Notes under the pieces: generated by a model | What the model was told of the DNA's origin: nothing | Databases searched by the model: none | Seen by the model: the letters and a program-made list of their open reading frames with translations, nothing else | Position numbers and translations under genes: made by a program | Shown here: positions 8,201-20,500 of the stretch, piece by piece | Layout: every line of letters starts with the position of its first letter | How positions within the stretch are numbered: the stretch's first letter is position 1 | Assembly: GCA_958295755.1 (NCBI GenBank) | Contig: OY282367.1 | Coordinates: 516,294 to 580,293, forward strand | DNA length: 64,000 nt | DNA from: an uncultured Acidimicrobiales bacterium | Lineage (GTDB): Bacteria > Actinomycetota > Acidimicrobiia > Acidimicrobiales > Hopanoidiivorantaceae | Direction: 5' to 3'

Positions 8201-9052
8201 TTGCTACCTTCAGAAGTGATGCATATGACAGAACCTCCCATAGTGATGGGCATTTTGAATCGCACGCCCGATTCGTTCTACGATGCGGGGGAGTATTGGG
8301 GATTTGACGATTTTCTACGCAAAGCCGAACAGCTCGCGGCAGACGGGGCCGACATGTTAGATGTTGGTGGCGTGAAGGCAGGTCCCGGTAGCGAAGTAAC
8401 TGAAGACGAAGAGATGGAGCGGGTCGTGCCTGCTGTGAAAGCTTTGGCTGACCGCTTTGACTTGCCGCTGTCTATTGACACTTGGCGGGCATCGGTGGCT
8501 GATGAAGCCTACAAATCTGGTGCTGTTCTAGGCAACGACATCAGCGGTTTCGCCGACACAGAGTATTTGCAGGTAGCAGCCACGCACGGGGCATCGGTGG
8601 TGGCGTGCCATGTGCGACTCGCCCCCCGATTAGCCGACCCGAACCCCATCTATACCGACCTCTTCGGAGATGTCAAAAGCTATCTAGCCGAAAGAGTAGC
8701 CTGGGCACAAGCAGTTGGCATACCTAAGAGCCGTGTGTATGTGGATGCTGGATTAGACCTCGGTAAAACTCCTGAAATGTCAGCCGCATTGCTACGCCGA
8801 AGTGGTGACTTGGGCGAAGAGTTGGGCTGTCCCGTGTTGCTATCAGCCTCTAACAAGGGGTTTCTCGGAGTGCTCTGTGATGGCGAAATCGGCGAGAGAG
8901 CAATAGCTTCTGCCGCCGCACACGCTTTGGGCACATTGCAGGGCTGCAGGATTCTGCGAGTGCATGATGTGAGGGCCACGAAGGTGGTGATAGAGACACT
9001 CCAACGGCTGAGTAGGGCAACAGGGCAAAATAGTTTAGGCAAAATAGTTTAG
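8201..9052 (+). CDS. Dihydropteroate-synthase-like protein (FolP family)
   Basis: About 284 residues with a pterin-binding TIM barrel. It contains MGILNRTPDSFYD (family MGILNxTPDSFxD), then DVGGVKAGPGSEVTEDEE (DxGGxxxxPG) and the SIDTWRASVA segment. TTG 8201 is chosen as the start because a strong Shine-Dalgarno, GGAGGTGA, lies at 8189-8196 with ideal spacing. ATG 8219 and 8225 are alternatives. FolP condenses p-aminobenzoate with the pterin diphosphate. Actinobacteria often carry a second FolP homologue lacking this activity (FolP2), and which one this is cannot be decided here. The 3' end contains a 14-bp duplication. Confidence 0.85.
   Translation: MLPSEVMHMTEPPIVMGILNRTPDSFYDAGEYWGFDDFLRKAEQLAADGADMLDVGGVKAGPGSEVTEDEEMERVVPAVKALADRFDLPLSIDTWRASVADEAYKSGAVLGNDISGFADTEYLQVAATHGASVVACHVRLAPRLADPNPIYTDLFGDVKSYLAERVAWAQAVGIPKSRVYVDAGLDLGKTPEMSAALLRRSGDLGEELGCPVLLSASNKGFLGVLCDGEIGERAIASAAAHALGTLQGCRILRVHDVRATKVVIETLQRLSRATGQNSLGKIV
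9024..9051 (+). repeat. Exact 14-bp tandem duplication at the folP-like 3' end
   Basis: GGCAAAATAGTTTA occurs twice in succession, at 9024-9037 and 9038-9051. The stop codon of the upstream gene lies at the end of the second copy. 14 is not a multiple of three, so the event changed the C-terminus of the protein. Confidence 0.92.
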
Positions 9053-9067
9053 AATTCGGAAACTGAG

Positions 9068-10087
9068 ATGCAAATTCTGTTGCTGTCAAGCACCGACCCT
9101 TCACTGCTATCGCACGAAGTCATTGAATCTGTAAATGATTTCGTAGGAGACGAAGACCGCAACTCGTCCCTCAGCACTTTCTCAGAGAGAGACTATCTGA
9201 ACGAGAGTGGGCAGAAAGACATAGGCCCGCTGGTAGATGCTGCCCAGACTCCGCCGATGTTGGCATCTAAGCGAGTAGTAGTGGGGCGTGATTTGGCATT
9301 TTTCGGCAGTGCCAAAGTAGCGTTCGGTCCGTTGCTGGCATACCTAGATAATCCGTTGCCCACCACAGCGATGATTTTGGTGTGGGAAAAAGGCCCGAAC
9401 ACTCCCACGCTCCCTGCTGTTCCGACTTCGCTCACACGTGCCGTAAAAGATATCGGCGGCGAGTATCGCAGAGTTGGAGGAATGCGCCGAGGTCAAGAAA
9501 TCAGCGACTGGTTCGATAAGCAGATCCTACGGTCGGGTGTGCGCTTAGATGGACGGGCTCGCAGCAGCCTATCGGACTGGATGGGGGAAGAACCCGGGCG
9601 ACTGGCAGGCGTTTTAGAAGTGCTCAAGAGCACCTTCGGCACAGAAGATATTCTCACTGAAGATCAAATCTCTCCGTTCCTTTCCCAAGCTGGAACTGTC
9701 CCCATTTGGGATCTTACCGATGCTATAGACACAGGCGACAGAGCTTTGGCACTCTCGCATCTGCGAAGAATTATGGCATCTGAGGGGGGCGAACCGCTAC
9801 GCCTGCTGTTTTCGCTTCATCGCCACTTCGAAGAGTTGTTGCGACTAGACGGCTCAGGTGCACGCAGTCAGCAAGAGGTAGCCGATGTTTTAGCCTTGCC
9901 TAAAAGACGAGCTTTTCTAGCAAAGAAACGACTGTCTCAATGCCAACTTCTTGGCTCAGAAAAAATCGCTCGTTGCTTCAAGTTTTTGTCTGAAGCCGAC
10001 TTGGATATACGCGGCCGCACTGGGATAGATCCCGAGATAGTGATGGAAGTACTTGTAGCCCGGCTAGCTTCTCAAAGCCGCTGGTAA
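9068..10087 (+). CDS. holA: DNA polymerase III subunit delta
   Basis: 339 residues. The delta subunit of the clamp loader opens the beta sliding clamp. Family traits are the early VVVGRDLAFF segment, the LAGVLEVLKST helix, the IWDLTDAIDTGDRALALSHLR helix pair and the C-terminal helical collar with LRLLFSLHRHFEELLRL. The start is ATG 9068, 15 bp after the folP-like gene, and rpsT follows on the opposite strand. A holA-rpsT-lepA neighbourhood is very common in actinobacteria and supports the call. Confidence 0.92.
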   Translation: MQILLLSSTDPSLLSHEVIESVNDFVGDEDRNSSLSTFSERDYLNESGQKDIGPLVDAAQTPPMLASKRVVVGRDLAFFGSAKVAFGPLLAYLDNPLPTTAMILVWEKGPNTPTLPAVPTSLTRAVKDIGGEYRRVGGMRRGQEISDWFDKQILRSGVRLDGRARSSLSDWMGEEPGRLAGVLEVLKSTFGTEDILTEDQISPFLSQAGTVPIWDLTDAIDTGDRALALSHLRRIMASEGGEPLRLLFSLHRHFEELLRLDGSGARSQQEVADVLALPKRRAFLAKKRLSQCQLLGSEKIARCFKFLSEADLDIRGRTGIDPEIVMEVLVARLASQSRW

Positions 10088-10111
10088 GAGTTAGTTTCAG
10101 GGTCTAAGCAA

Positions 10112-10372
10112 CTATTTGCTAGCCGCGATCCTCTTCATCAGCCGCGACTTTTTGCGGGCGGCTGTGTTTTTGTGAAGCACACCTTTGGCAGTAGCCTTGT
10201 CGATCCGCTGAATAGCGCGTCGGGTAGCTTCTTCCACCGAGTCGTCCCCATCTTCGGCGGCGTGCAATGCCGTTTTTGTGTGTGTCTTAACTTCTGAGCG
10301 TGTTGCCATATTACGCATGCGTCGCCGCTCGTTTTGCCGATTGCGCTTTATTTGGCTTTTGATGTTTGCCAT
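10112..10372 (-). CDS. rpsT: 30S ribosomal protein S20
   Basis: 86 residues, starting MANIKSQIKRNRQNERRRMRN, a typical S20 start, followed by helices rich in Lys, Arg and Ala and a KGVLHKNTAARKKSRLMKR segment. S20 binds the 5' domain of 16S rRNA early in assembly. It is convergent with holA and divergent from lepA, with 63 bp between the two start codons. Confidence 0.98.
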   Translation of the reverse strand: MANIKSQIKRNRQNERRRMRNMATRSEVKTHTKTALHAAEDGDDSVEEATRRAIQRIDKATAKGVLHKNTAARKKSRLMKRIAASK

Positions 10373-10435
10373 AAATAGATAGCCTAACGGCTAAGCCCCA
10401 ATTACCCACGGCCCTGACTTGGAAATGCCCCTGAC

Positions 10436-12217
10436 ATGGAAAACCGCAGCATTCGCAACATCTGCATCATCGCGCATATTGACCACGGCAAATCCACTTT
10501 GGCCGACAGGATGCTAGAAATCTGTGGGGCTGTCTCGCCCCGCGAGATGCGTGAGCAGTATCTCGACTCTATGGATCTGGAGCGTGAGAGAGGCATCACC
10601 ATCAAGCTCCAAAGCGTTCGTCTTTCGCACAATGGCTGTGTCATCAACCTGATTGATACTCCAGGGCATGTGGATTTCGGCTATGAAGTATCTCGGTCTC
10701 TGGCGGCCTGCGAAGGGGCGATTTTGCTGGTGGACGCCGCCCAAGGCATAGAAGCGCAAACGTTGGCCAACTGCTATCACGCTTTGGATCGTGATCTTGA
10801 AATAGTCGCAGCTCTCAACAAGATAGACCTCCCCGCCGCCGATATAGAAAGATCGTCTCAAGAGATAGAACAAGTTTTGGGCATCCCAACTGAGGAGATA
10901 TTGCATGTGAGTGGTAAAACGGGCGAAGGTGTCGAAGCTCTGTTAGATGAGGTAATTCGGCGCATTCCACCACCCGTAGGCGACCCTGCCGCTCCCCTGC
11001 AAGCCTTGGTTTTTGACTCGCACTTTGATCAATACAGAGGCGTCATCAGCTCGGTGAGGGTGATGAACGGTGAGTTGGTCAAAGGTTCAAAAGTGTTACT
11101 GATGCAGTCGGGCACCACTCAAGACGCCCTGGAAGTAGGCGTGCGACTACCAGCGGCCACACCGGTTGAGAAGCTTGTGGCAGGAGAGGTTGGCTATCTC
11201 GTGGCAGGAGTGAAAAATGTGTCGCAAGCCCGCTCGGGCGAGACAGTCACCACCGCCGTTCGTCCAGCCTCCAGCCCTCTTGACGGCTACCAAGATCCCA
11301 AGCCAATGGTCTTCTGCGGGTTGTATCCCATAGACGGAGATGACTATCCCATGTTGCGAGACGCCATGGAAAAACTGCGTCTCAACGATGCCAGTTTCAG
11401 CTTTGAGCCTGAGTCGTCTACCGCTTTGGGATTCGGCTTTCGCTGTGGATTTTTAGGACTGCTGCATATGGAGATAGTCCACGAGCGACTGCATCGGGAG
11501 TTTGCGGTGGATCTAGTTGCGACTACGCCGTCGGTAAAATATCTCGTCACTACTTCTGCAGGTGAGGAGCTTCATGTCGACAACCCCAGTCAAATGCCCC
11601 CGGCGGGTGAGATAGCTTCTATCGCCGAGCCGTATCTGGCGGTCACCGCCATCGCACCCGCGGATCACGCCGGCACATTGATGAAGCTTTGCCAAGATCG
11701 CAGAGGGGAGTTTATAAAGCTTGAGTATCTGAGCCCCGACAGAGTAGAGCTCGCCTACCGACTGCCACTCGGCGAGGTGATTACCGACTTTTTCGACCAG
11801 GTGAAGGGCAAGACGCAAGGCTATGCCAGTTTGGATTACGAGCCTGCAGGCTATGCGGCGGCTGACCTGCAAAAAGTAGATGTGTTACTTCAGCACGAGC
11901 CGGTGGATGCCTTCAGTGCTATAGTTCATCGCGACGCCGCGTATGATTACGGACGGCGCATGTGCAAAAAGCTATCGGAGCTGATTCCACGCCAGCAGTT
12001 TGATGTGCCCATCCAAGCCACCATTGGAGGCAGGATTATCGCCCGTGAGACTGTTAAGGCTTATCGCAAAGATGTCACCGCCAAGCTCTACGGTGGCGAT
12101 GTGACCCGCAAACGAAAGCTACTTGAAAAGCAAAAATCTGGGAAGAAGCGGATGAAGTCTATAGGCAGGGTGGAGGTGCCTCAGGAAGCGTTCGTTTCGG
12201 CTTTGCGATTAGATTGA
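10436..12217 (+). CDS. lepA: Elongation factor 4 (LepA) GTPase
   Basis: 593 residues. The G1 motif is AHIDHGKST at residues 13-21, switch II is [11 protein letters not shown] and G4 is NKID. The C-terminus has the LepA-specific domain ending in [14 protein letters not shown]. It acts on stalled or back-translocated ribosomes and in initiation. The leader just before ATG 10436 has no obvious Shine-Dalgarno, so translation may be leaderless or weakly led. It is followed after 94 bp by hrcA. Confidence 0.97.
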   Translation: MENRSIRNICIIAHIDHGKSTLADRMLEICGAVSPREMREQYLDSMDLERERGITIKLQSVRLSHNGCVINLIDTPGHVDFGYEVSRSLAACEGAILLVDAAQGIEAQTLANCYHALDRDLEIVAALNKIDLPAADIERSSQEIEQVLGIPTEEILHVSGKTGEGVEALLDEVIRRIPPPVGDPAAPLQALVFDSHFDQYRGVISSVRVMNGELVKGSKVLLMQSGTTQDALEVGVRLPAATPVEKLVAGEVGYLVAGVKNVSQARSGETVTTAVRPASSPLDGYQDPKPMVFCGLYPIDGDDYPMLRDAMEKLRLNDASFSFEPESSTALGFGFRCGFLGLLHMEIVHERLHREFAVDLVATTPSVKYLVTTSAGEELHVDNPSQMPPAGEIASIAEPYLAVTAIAPADHAGTLMKLCQDRRGEFIKLEYLSPDRVELAYRLPLGEVITDFFDQVKGKTQGYASLDYEPAGYAAADLQKVDVLLQHEPVDAFSAIVHRDAAYDYGRRMCKKLSELIPRQQFDVPIQATIGGRIIARETVKAYRKDVTAKLYGGDVTRKRKLLEKQKSGKKRMKSIGRVEVPQEAFVSALRLD

Positions 12218-12254
12218 CGGAGTTTTAGTTGTTTTTGAAATATATTCTTGGAAT

Positions 12255-12335
12255 TTATGGCAATCTCAAACCTGTGGCAATATCAAATCTTTTACAACGA
12301 AAAGCTAACCTATGAATATGGCAATTTCAGATGTC
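12255..12335 (+). repeat. Imperfect 17-bp repeats upstream of and across the hrcA start
   Basis: TTATGGCAATCTCAAAC, CTGTGGCAATATCAAAT and, after a spacer, ATATGGCAATTTCAGAT. The last copy lies over the first codons of hrcA (MNMAISD). No palindromic CIRCE element is present. Confidence 0.65.
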
Positions 12336-13406
12336 AGAATGTCTAATCGCTGGAAAGAAAATTTGTCTGAGCGCAGAAAAGCTGTGCTTCGCGTGGTGGT
12401 GGAAGACTATATGAGCACTGCCCATCCTGTCGGTTCGGCCAGCGTCACATCCAGATTCGACGATTTCGGTTTTCGGGCTTCGTCTGCGACCGTGCGCAAA
12501 GAGATGCGCTTGTTGGAAGAAGCTGGCTATCTGGCGCAGCCCCATATCAGCGCAGGTCGCATTCCCACTGAGATGGGCTACCGCTACTTCATCGACACGC
12601 TCATGGGACCATGTGTGTTAGAGCGACAGGCCGAGCACACAATCTGTGACTTTTTTAGCAACGCTTCTAGGGAGCTGGATCGCAACCTCATGGACACCAG
12701 TCAGCTCCTCTCAGAAGTTACGCATTGTGCTTCGGTGGTGTTGCCCCCGTCTTCGGAGTCAGCCACGTTGCGGTCGCTTCAGCTGGTGCAGATGGATTCG
12801 CAGGTCGTGTTGCTGATAGTTGTGCTTTCCAACGGGGTGGTCGAGAAGCGGGCGTTGGATCTTGAAGAGGTTGTGAGCGAAGACGAGCTGGGTGAATCCA
12901 CACGACTCATTTCTGAGGCGGCGGTAGGCGAGACGCCTCCGTTCAATACGGCTGATGTGCCACCTTGCCCGCAGTCGGTGGCACACATCGTGGCACCCTC
13001 GTGGGAAGCTTTGTGCGGCGCGGTAGCAGAGGCTCCAGGTTACATGTTCGTAGGGGGTACCTCAGAGTTGGCTGGGGTATTTGAGACGATAGACACATTG
13101 CGCGAGATTCTCTCCGCCTTGGAGCAGAAGTATGTGGTGGTGACTTTACTACGGGATTTGGTGGAACGCCCGGCAGAGACTGAAACCGACAGGGCGGGTG
13201 AGACAGGAGTGCAAGTGTCTATCGGTGCCGAGAATATGTTGTCGCCACTGCGGGAATGTTCGCTCGTGGTGGCGCCTTATGTCACTTCCGAATCCGACAG
13301 GGGGTCGCTGGCGGTTATAGGCCCCACTCATATGGACTACCCACAGGCTATGGCAGCGGTGGGGACAGTCAGCTCGCAGCTCAGCGGGTTATTGTGCGAA
13401 TCTTGA
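12312..13406 (+). CDS. hrcA: Heat-inducible transcription repressor HrcA
   Basis: 364 residues. The N-terminal winged helix (LSERRKAVLRVVVEDYMSTAHPVGSASV, then SSATVRKEMRLLEEAGYL) is typical, as is HISAGRIPTEMGYRYFID. A GAF-like middle domain and a C-terminal segment with a MDYPQAMAAVG motif follow. HrcA represses dnaK/groE operons by binding CIRCE. No CIRCE sequence is visible here, so its targets lie elsewhere. It is 12 bp upstream of dnaJ and surely co-transcribed with it. ATG 12345 is an alternative start. Confidence 0.95.
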   Translation: MNMAISDVRMSNRWKENLSERRKAVLRVVVEDYMSTAHPVGSASVTSRFDDFGFRASSATVRKEMRLLEEAGYLAQPHISAGRIPTEMGYRYFIDTLMGPCVLERQAEHTICDFFSNASRELDRNLMDTSQLLSEVTHCASVVLPPSSESATLRSLQLVQMDSQVVLLIVVLSNGVVEKRALDLEEVVSEDELGESTRLISEAAVGETPPFNTADVPPCPQSVAHIVAPSWEALCGAVAEAPGYMFVGGTSELAGVFETIDTLREILSALEQKYVVVTLLRDLVERPAETETDRAGETGVQVSIGAENMLSPLRECSLVVAPYVTSESDRGSLAVIGPTHMDYPQAMAAVGTVSSQLSGLLCES

Positions 13407-13418
13407 GTTGCTATCCGC

Positions 13419-14516
13419 ATGGACTATTACGATCTGTTGGAGGTCGACCGCACTGCTTCACCAGAAGAAATAAAAAAGGCTTATCGCCGTCTCGCTCGCG
13501 ACCTGCACCCCGATAAAAACCCTGATAATCCGGAAGCCGAAGCCAAGTTCAAACAGGTTGCTGCCGCCTATGAAACGCTGAGCGATCCTCAGCGCAAAGC
13601 ACATTACGACCGTTTCGGTGAGGCAGGGCAAGCGGGCTTTGATATGGGCGATTTAGGCGGACTGAGCGATCTGCTGGGTTCCATGTTCGGGGGAGGCAAT
13701 ATCGGTGATATTTTTGGTGCTCGTCACTCATCAGGTCCGCCCCCAGGTGAAAACCTTGAAGTGCAACTCACCCTGGATTTTGAGGAGGCCATTTTCGGCA
13801 CGCAGCGAGAGATAGAAGTCCAAACGATGGTCTCATGCGATGAATGCAAAACGACCGGAGCTACTAAAGGCACGATGCCGGAGGTCTGTACAAACTGTCG
13901 AGGTACAGGGCAGACGCGGCAAGTAAGGCAGTCGTTCATGGGGCAGATGGTCACAACCATGCCGTGTGGGGATTGCAGCGGATTAGGGGAGCGCATAGAA
14001 AACCCTTGTCAAGGGTGCCGTGGGCGGGGGCGTGTCGGCGATACTTTGTCTTTCACTGTGAAGATCCAGCCGGGCATTGCATCTGGGCAGATACTTCATC
14101 TGGCTGGCAAAGGAGCGGTAGGCGAGCGGGGTGGCACTCCAGGTAATCTCTACATTCACATAGTTGTGCGTCCGCACGAGCGTCTGCGCCGTGACGGAGA
14201 CGATTTGCTGGATGAGCTGTCGGTGCCGATGACGATAGCCGCATTGGGTAAACAGATCCAATACGAAACCTTAGACGGCGAAGAAAGATTGGATATCAAA
14301 CCGGGCACTCAGAGTGGTCATGTGATCCGCATCCGTAACAAAGGCGTGCCGAAACGGCGCGGTCGTGGGGATCTGCTGGTAACGATAAAGGTAGATGTGC
14401 CGAGGAATTTAACCCGCGAGCAGGCACACTTGCTGGAGCGTTTAGCCGAAATGCGTGGCGAGGATCTGGACTCGCCAGATGCGTCTATCTTTAGAAGGCT
14501 ACGGAGTCGATCGTAG
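13419..14516 (+). CDS. dnaJ: Chaperone protein DnaJ
   Basis: 365 residues, full-length type I DnaJ. The J domain has HPD at residues 30-32, followed by a Gly/Phe-rich stretch. Four zinc-finger repeats are [24 protein letters not shown] and CQGCRGRG; the first has CxxCxxxG instead of CxxCxGxG. Two beta-sandwich substrate domains end in the dimerisation tail. It stimulates DnaK ATPase. The stop codon at 14514-14516 abuts the stop of the convergent giant gene with no gap and no terminator between them. Confidence 0.97.
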   Translation: MDYYDLLEVDRTASPEEIKKAYRRLARDLHPDKNPDNPEAEAKFKQVAAAYETLSDPQRKAHYDRFGEAGQAGFDMGDLGGLSDLLGSMFGGGNIGDIFGARHSSGPPPGENLEVQLTLDFEEAIFGTQREIEVQTMVSCDECKTTGATKGTMPEVCTNCRGTGQTRQVRQSFMGQMVTTMPCGDCSGLGERIENPCQGCRGRGRVGDTLSFTVKIQPGIASGQILHLAGKGAVGERGGTPGNLYIHIVVRPHERLRRDGDDLLDELSVPMTIAALGKQIQYETLDGEERLDIKPGTQSGHVIRIRNKGVPKRRGRGDLLVTIKVDVPRNLTREQAHLLERLAEMRGEDLDSPDASIFRRLRSRS

Positions 14517-17500
14517 TTAGTTTCGGTAGAGGCAGTTGGGATTCATTGAGAATTCCATATCTTGGTTGTGATTGTCATAGGCTACGCTGTAGTTGTCATA
14601 GAGTGTTTGGTATATATGTGATTCTGAGTTCCAAGATATGTGTTTGGACTTGAGAGATATTAAACAGACATAAATGGGGTCGTATTTTGAGATAAAAGTG
14701 AGTCTCTCGTAGATGGCATCGGAACCTTCGGTGTAGTGGGCTTCCTTTTCAGGATGGCAGGGAAGCCAAATAGCCCAAACCTCTCTTTGTCTGTCGTATC
14801 TCGCGATGACGAAAACTATTTCGTCGGCTTTGCAATCTACTAATCCGTATGAGAAAACGAAGTCTGTGGAATCCATGCTGACTGGTCTGCTGGTATCGGG
14901 TGGATTACTGGTGGTATCTGGGCGGCGGATATTCTCAGGGCTGCTGAGGATGCTCCAGAGTGGCAACAAGAATGTTGATGCGGTATGGCCTAGATTTATG
15001 GCTTCCAGAGTGTCACTGTCTAGCTCTGTTGCAGATCGGAAGGCTATGGTCATGTCTTCGGGCAGAGTGAGGCTGGAGTTTGTTCTTGGGTGGCGTATCC
15101 AAATTTGTCTATTCTGGCTCCAAGAATAGATGTACTGACTTGGTATGAGATTGAAGGCTTTTCTGATTTCGCCCTGATTGGCTCCACCTGGCAGGACAGA
15201 AAAGAAGTTCCAAGGCTGAAAAGTGTCGGTGGGTGGTTGCGTCTCCGATGGTGGCGAAATGGGTGGCGAAGTAGGTGGCGAATAATCCTGATCGGGATTT
15301 GGCTCTGGATTCGGATCAGGCTCTGGTGGCGGTATGAGCGGAGGAGATTCATTTATAGTCTCAGATACAGTTATTATGATGATGCCGTTGTGGGTGTCGC
15401 CGCCAGTGGAGGTATAGGGCACGGTGAAGGTTTCAGTACCAGCCGAAGCATCAGCCTTGGCAACAACAGAATAGTTGCAGGTGTTGGCTGTTCTTGTGAC
15501 TGAGATGAATTCTGTGGAGATGCTGGTGGCGTCGGCGCAGGTGATGATGAAGCTTCCGTCAGTGGCATAGCCGCCAGCTGATACGGCTAGTGTTTCGCCT
15601 GCTACCATAGACAAACCTGTGGGTGCGGCATAGGCAATATTTGAGATTGTGACTGTTATCTCGGCGTCTAGGGTTGCTCCAGAAGAACTGGTGTAGGGGA
15701 TGGTGAAGGTCGCATCACCGGCAGTGGCAGATGTTTTGGGGGTGATGGTGTATTCGCAGGGACTATTTGTAGCGTCAGCGCGAGATACCGAAGATAGTTT
15801 GGTATGCAGGTTCTTGGCAGCCCCGCAGGAGATCGTATAACCAGAATGTGTGGCATAGCCCGAAGCATTGATGTCTAGGGTGCTGCCCGCTACTACTTTG
15901 AGTCCTGTGGGGGCGGTGTATGAGATGGCGGTGATGGTGATGGAGATGATGCCGTTGTGGGTGTCGCCGCCGGTGGATGTGTAGGGGATGGTGAAGGTGG
16001 CTGCGCCAGTCGATGCTGTGGCTTTGGCGACAACGGAGTAGTTGCAAGTGTTGGCTGTGCGAGTGACTGAGGTGAATTCTGTGGAGACACTTGTGGCGTC
16101 TGAGCAAGAAATCGTGAAGGTTCCGTCTGTGGCGTAGCTGCCTGCTGATACTGCTAGGGTTGCGCCTGCTGCCATAGAAAGTGTTGGTGCGGTGTAGGCA
16201 ATGTTTGAGATTGTGACTGTTACTTGGGCGTCTAGTGTTGCGCCTGAAGAAGATGTATATGGAATAGTAAATGTCGCATCACCAGCAGTCGCTGTGGTTT
16301 TGGGTGTGATGGTGTACTCACAGGGACTGTTCGTAGCATCAGCACGAGACACGCTACTGAGTTTGGTGTGGAGGCTCTTGGCAGTCCCGCAGGAGATGGT
16401 GTAGCCGGTATGTGTTACATAGCCCGAAGCGTTGATATCCAAACTGCTACCCGCTACTACCTTGAGACCTGTCGGTGCGGTGTAGCTGATAGCTGTGATG
16501 GTTATGGAGATAATGCCGTTGTGGGTGTCGCCTCCAGAAGAGGTGTATGGCACAGTAAAGCTAGCTGAACTAGAAGAAGCAGTAGCTTTGGCCACGACAG
16601 AATAGTTGCAGGTGTTGGCTGTTCTTGTGACAGAGGTGAACTCTGTGGAGACACTTGTGGCGTCGGCACAAGAAATCGTGAAACTGCCGTCAGTGGCGTA
16701 GCTACCTGCTGATATTGCCAGTGTTTCGCCTGCCGCCATAGAAAGTGTTGGGGCGGTGTAGGCAATGTTGGAAATTGTGACTGTGATTTCAGCGTCTAGT
16801 GTCGCGCCTGATGATGAGGTGTAGGGGATGGTGAAGGTGGCTGTGCCTGCGGTGGTTGTGGTTTTGGGAGTGATTGTGTATTCGCAGGGGCTGTTGGTGG
16901 CGTCGGCGCGAGATACAGATGACAGCTTGGTATGCAGGCTCTTGGCAACCCCGCAGGATATCGTATAACCAGAATGTGTGGCATAGCCCGAAGCGTTGAT
17001 GTCCAAAGTGCTACCCGCTACTACTTTAAGACCGGTCGGGGCGGTGTATGTGATGGTTGTGATGGTGATGGATATGATGCCGTTGTGGGTGTCTCCGCCG
17101 CTGGAGGTGTAGGGCACGGTGAAGGTTGCTGTGCCTGCTGAGGCTGTGGCTTTGGCCACGACAGAATAGTTGCAGGTGTTGGCTGTTCTTGTGACAGAGG
17201 TGAACTCTGTGGAGACAGATGTGGCGTCGGCACAGGTTATGGTGAAGCTGCCGTCAGTGGCATAGCCGCCAGCTGATACGGCTAGGGTTTCACCTGCTGC
17301 CATAGACAAACTAGACGGTGCGGTGTAGGCGATGTTAGAGATAGTGACAGTTATCTCGGCGTCTAGGGTTGCGCCAGAAGAAGATGTATAGGGGATCGTG
17401 AAGGTTGCATCACCTGTTGTGGCGGTGGTTTTGGGGGTGATTGTGTATTCGCAAGGGCTGTTCGTGGCGTCTGCGCGAGACACTGATGACAGCTTGGTGT

Positions 17501-20500
17501 GAAGGTTCTTGGCTGTGCCGCAAGTGATTGTGTAGCCGGTATGTGTGGCATATCCCGATGCGTTGATGTCCAATGTGCTGCCAGCTACCACTTTTAGTCC
17601 TGTTGGTGCGGTGTAGCTGATGGCTGTGATGGTGATTGAGATAATGCCGTTGTGTGTGTCGCCTCCAGATGAGGTGTATGGGATGGTGAAGGTGGCTGTG
17701 CCTGCGGTGGCTGTAGCTTTGGCTATGGCGGAGTAGTTGCAGGTGTTGGCTGTGCGGGTGACTGAGGTGAATTCTGTGGAGATGCTGGTGGCGTCTGAGC
17801 AGGTGATGGTGAAGCTGCCGTCTGTGGCGTAGGTGCCTGCTGATACTGCTAGGGTTTCGCCTGCTGCCATAGAAAGTGTGGGTGCGGTGTAGGCGATATT
17901 TGAGATTGTGACTGTTATCTGGGCGTCTAGGGTCGCGCCAGAAGAGCTGGTGTATGGGATGGTGAAGGTTGCATTACCAGCAGTTGCTGTGGTTTTGGGT
18001 GTGATGGTGTATTCACAGGGACTGTTCGTGGCGTCTGCGCGAGACACTGATGACAGCTTGGTGTGAAGGTTCTTGGTTGTGTCGCATGTGATTGTGTAGC
18101 CGGTGTGTGTGGCATAGCCCGAAGCGTTGATGTCTAGGGTGCTACCTGCTACTACTTTAAGACCGGTCGGGGCGGTGTATGAGATGGCGGTGATGGTGAT
18201 GGAGATGGTGCCGTTGTGGGTGTCGCCGCCCGATGATGTGTAAGGCACCGTAAAGGTGGCTGTGCCTGCTGTGGCTGTGGCTTTGGATACAACGGAGTAG
18301 TTGCAGGTGTTGGTTGTGCGGGTGACTGAGGTGAATTCTGTGGAGACTGATGTGGCGTCTGAGCAAGAGATTGTGAAGGTTCCGTCTGTGGCGTAGCCGC
18401 TAGCTGATACGGCTAGTGTTTCACCTGCTGCCATAGAGAGGTTTGTGGGTGCGGTGTAGGCAATGTTTGAGATTGTGACTGTGACCTCGGCGTCTAGGGT
18501 CGCGCCTGATGATGAGGTGTAGGGGATGGTGAAGGTCGCATCACCGGCGGTGGCAGATGCTTTGGGGGTGATGGTGTATTCACAGGGACTGTTCGTAGCG
18601 TCAGCACGAGATACTGATGACAACTTGGTGTGCAGGCTCTTGGCTGTGCCGCAGGTGATTGTGTAGCCGGTGTGGGTGGCGTAGCCCGAAGCGTTGATGT
18701 CTAGAGTGCTACCCGCTACTACTTTGAGTCCTGTGGGGGCGGTGTATGAGATGGCTGTGATGGTGATTGAGATAATGCCGTTGTGGGTGTCGCCACCGCT
18801 GGAGGTGTAGGGCACGGTGAAGGTTGCTGCGCCAGCCGATGCTGTGGCTTTTGATACAACGGAATAATTGCAGGTGTTGGCTGTTCTTGTAACTGAAGTG
18901 AATTCTGTGGAGACATTTGTGGCGTCGGCACAGGTAATGGTGAAAGTTCCATCTGTGGCATAGCCTCCTGCTGATATGGCTAGGGTTTCGCCTGCTGCCA
19001 TAGACAAAGTGGGTGCGGTGTAGGCAATGTTGGAGATGGTGACTGTGACCTCGGCGTCTAGTGTTGCGCCTGAAGAGCTGGTGTAGGGGATGGTGAAGGT
19101 TGCGTCTCCTGCGGTGGCAGATGCTTTGGGTGTGATGGTGTATTCACAGGGGCTGTTCGTAGCGTCTGCGCGAGATACCGAAGACAGCTTGGTGTGCAGG
19201 TTCTTGGCAGCCCCGCAGGAGATTGTGTAGCCGGTATGTGTGGCATAGCCCGAAGCGTTGATATCCAAAGTGCTACCCGCGACTACCTTCAAGCCTGTGG
19301 GGGCGGTGTAGCTGATGGCTGTGGTGGTGATGGAGATGATGCCGTTGTGGGTATCGCCTCCGCTGGAGGTGTAGGGGATGGTGAAGGTGGCTGTGCCTGC
19401 TGTGGCTGTGGTTTTGGCGACTACTGAGTAGTTGCAGGTGTTGGCTGTTCTTGTGACTGAAGTGAACTTAGATGAGACAGCTGTGGCGTCAGCACAAGAA
19501 ATCGTGAAACTGCCGTCAGTGGCGTAGCCTCCGGCTGATACTGCCAGTGTTTCTCCTGCTGCCATAGAGAGTGTGGGTGCGGTGTAGGCGATATTGGAGA
19601 CTGTGACAGTTATCTCGGCGTCTAGTGTTGCGCCAGAAGAAGATGTATAGGGGATCGTGAAGGTGGCGTCTCCTGCTGTGGCTGTGGTTTTGGGTGTGAT
19701 TGTGTACTCACAGGGACTGTTCGTAGCATCGGCGCGAGATACCGATGAAAGCTTGGTGTGAAGGCTCTTGGCAACCCCGCAAGAGATCGTATAACCAGAA
19801 TGGGTGGCATATCCCGATGCGTTGATGTCTAAAGTGCTGCCAGCTACTACTTTAAGACCGGTCGGGGCGGTGTAGCTGATGGCGGTGATGGTTATGGAGA
19901 TAACACCGTTGTGGGTGTCGCCACCGCTGGAGGTGTAAGGAACTGTGAATGTGGCTGCGCCAGAAGAAGCAGTAGCTTTGGCTACGGCTGAGTAGTTGCA
20001 GGTGTTGGCTGTTCTTGTGACAGAGGTGAACTCTGTGGAGACGCTAGTGGCGTCGGCGCAGGTGATGGTAAAGCTACCGTCAGTCGCATAGCCGCCAGCA
20101 GTCACAGCCAAAGTTGCGCCTGCTGCCATAGAAAGTGTTGGTGCGGCATAGGCAATATTTGAGATTGTGACTGTTACTTGGGCGTCTAGTGTTGCGCCTG
20201 AAGAAGATGTATATGGAATAGTAAATGTCGCATCACCAGCAGTCGCTGTGGTTTTGGGTGTGATGGTGTACTCACAGGGACTGTTCGTAGCGTCTGCGCG
20301 AGTGACTGAGGTGAGTTTGGTGTGGAGGTTCTTGGCTGTGCCGCATGTGATTGTGTAGCCGGTGTGTGTGGCGTAGCCTGATGCGTTGATGTCTAAAGTG
20401 CTGCCCGCTGTGACCTTTAAGCCTGTGGGGGCGGTGTAGCTGATGGCTGTGGTGGTGATGGAGATGATGCCGTTGTGGGTGTCGCCGCCGGTGGAGGTGT

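Noticed and set aside
12218..12311. CIRCE operator upstream of hrcA
   Set aside because: No inverted TTAGCACTC/GAGTGCTAA-type repeat is present; only short direct repeats are seen.
14517..15100. LPxTG sortase signal or membrane anchor at the giant protein's C-terminus
   Set aside because: No LPxTG-like motif, hydrophobic helix or basic tail is present.
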